From the NCBI GenBank assembly GCA_003505715.1, contig DNXU01000226.1, forward strand, positions 8,204 through 24,342: a stretch of 16,139 nt of DNA. Direction: 5' to 3'. The position numbers and the translations under genes are program-made. The DNA is from Cyanobacteria bacterium UBA8803. GTDB lineage: Bacteria > Cyanobacteriota > Cyanobacteriia > Cyanobacteriales > Coleofasciculaceae. Below, piece by piece: positions 15,244-16,139 of the stretch. Position 1 is the stretch's first letter. Each line of letters opens with the position of its first letter. Under the pieces are notes generated by a model, which saw only the letters and a program-made list of their open reading frames with translations, was not told the DNA's origin and did not search any database.

Positions 15244-16029
15244 ATGCACAACACCCTCAATTCTCAAGCGTCAGTCCATCCGCTGGCAACAGCGGTAATT
15301 GATAGTTCAGTTCACCACCCGATAATTATTCAACTGGAAAATATCTCTAAGGTCTACGGTACGGGCAACACGGAGGTCAAAGCTTTAAACAGTGTCAACC
15401 TAACCGTAGAACAGGGCGAGTATTGCTCAATCATGGGGGCATCTGGCTCTGGTAAGTCTACAGCCATGAATATTATCGGCTGTCTTGACCGACCCACCTC
15501 AGGCAACTATTACTTAGATGGGGTTGATGTATCCGATCTGGAAGATGATGACTTAGCTGGGATTCGCAATCTGAAAATTGGGTTTGTCTTCCAGCAGTTT
15601 CACTTGTTACCCCAATTGACAGCGCTGGAAAATGTGATGCTGCCAATGGTTTATGCTGGCATTCCAGGGGATGAACGGCGCGATCGCGCTATGGCGGCTC
15701 TGAAGCGAGTTGGGTTGGAAAACCGCCAGTCTAATAAACCAAACCAATTATCTGGGGGACAACAGCAACGAGTGGCGATCGCAAGAGCGATTGTTAATCG
15801 ACCTGTCTTACTATTAGCAGATGAACCAACCGGGGCGTTGGATTCTCACACCACTGCGGAAGTAATGGATATTTTTACTGAGCTGAATAGGGGTGGGATT
15901 ACTGTGGTGATGGTAACTCACGAACCCGAAGTCGCCCGTTTAACCCATCGCATCGTTTTGTTTCGTGACGGCGAGGTAGTACAATCCCATTTAGCTCCAG
16001 AAGAAATAGCTCATATTCAATTCAATTGA
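15244..16029 (+). CDS. ABC transporter ATP-binding protein (LolD/MacB/DevA type)
   Basis: The 261-residue ATPase of an exporter. Walker [10 protein letters not shown] at 65-73, Q-loop in FVFQQFHLL (Gln117/118), signature LSGGQQQR at 169-176, Walker B with DEPTGALD at about 193-200, and H-loop His226 in MVTHEP. The PTGALD and VFQQFHLLP wording is typical of the LolD/MacB class, which works with FtsX-fold permeases such as the one at 9701. It has an unusual N-terminal extension of about 27 residues before the usual first strand. The start at ATG 15244 is uncertain, as no Shine-Dalgarno is seen; a TTG precedes it directly. It stands apart from its presumed partners by 4.2 kb of accessory DNA. 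Two HIP1 sites are present. Confidence 0.9.
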   Translation: MHNTLNSQASVHPLATAVIDSSVHHPIIIQLENISKVYGTGNTEVKALNSVNLTVEQGEYCSIMGASGSGKSTAMNIIGCLDRPTSGNYYLDGVDVSDLEDDDLAGIRNLKIGFVFQQFHLLPQLTALENVMLPMVYAGIPGDERRDRAMAALKRVGLENRQSNKPNQLSGGQQQRVAIARAIVNRPVLLLADEPTGALDSHTTAEVMDIFTELNRGGITVVMVTHEPEVARLTHRIVLFRDGEVVQSHLAPEEIAHIQFN

Positions 16030-16033
16030 TTAG

Positions 16034-16110
16034 GGTTGTTGGTTGTTGGTTGTTGGTTGTTGGTTGTTGGTTGTTGGTTGTTGGTTGTTGGTTGTTGGTT
16101 GTTGGTTGTT
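16034..16110. repeat. eleven perfect GGTTGTT heptamers
   Basis: Eleven uninterrupted copies of GGTTGTT begin four bases after the ATPase stop codon. They are followed by AT-rich sequence with AACAACTA units (16120-16139) that could fold back on the array, as in the related inverted repeat at 1518-1570. This is a cyanobacterial STRR, likely variable in copy number between strains. Confidence 0.9.
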
Positions 16111-16139
16111 AATAATAAACAACTAATAACAAACAACTA

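Noticed and set aside
16034..16110. Tandem array as a CRISPR
   Set aside because: The 7-bp units are contiguous with no spacers; it is a simple tandem repeat.

Overview
The window is chromosomal DNA from a cyanobacterium. Evidence: the HIP1 octamer GCGATCGC occurs 15 times by eye, there are several heptameric tandem repeats of the cyanobacterial STRR type, and the housekeeping proteins (YlqF GTPase, Pgk, type II topoisomerase A subunit, DevBCA-like exporter) look cyanobacterial. I cannot name the genus.

Layout. 1-646 is a gene-poor flank with a heptamer repeat, a 92-bp MITE-like inverted-repeat element and a terminator for the leftward ylqF gene. 647-1991 holds ylqF and a universal stress protein, both leftward. 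2182-3387 is pgk (rightward), which converges on a leftward gyrA/parC-type gene (3477-6044). Next come a single-domain response regulator (6177-6575, rightward), a 351-bp gap full of small palindromes, and a secreted or periplasmic TPR protein (6927-7808, leftward). 8110-10993 encodes a HlyD/MacA-like adaptor and a MacB/DevC-like permease that overlap as an operon. The matching LolD/MacB-type ATPase lies 4.2 kb further on (15244-16029).

The stretch between permease and ATPase is the accessory part. It contains a truncated PIN-domain gene remnant, a Uma2 nuclease gene, an N6-adenine methyltransferase fused to a single specificity (TRD) domain, a convergent HNH nuclease gene, a small XRE regulator of the restriction-modification controller (C-protein) type, and what looks like the right end of an IS200/IS605 element. 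Upstream of the regulator are three CTATAAG boxes spaced exactly 15 bp apart. The 10-mer TATAAGTATC of one box recurs, inverted, in an 18-bp near-palindrome over the TATAAT of the methyltransferase promoter. This supports a self-regulated C/R/M module that controls the methyltransferase and nuclease together. No HIP1 site occurs from about 10,635 to 15,680, in keeping with horizontal acquisition. I infer that the module landed in, or next to, a once-contiguous adaptor-permease-ATPase operon.

The strongest candidates for something new are the RM module (fused M-S methyltransferase, HNH nuclease, C-protein, no HsdR) and its shared operators.
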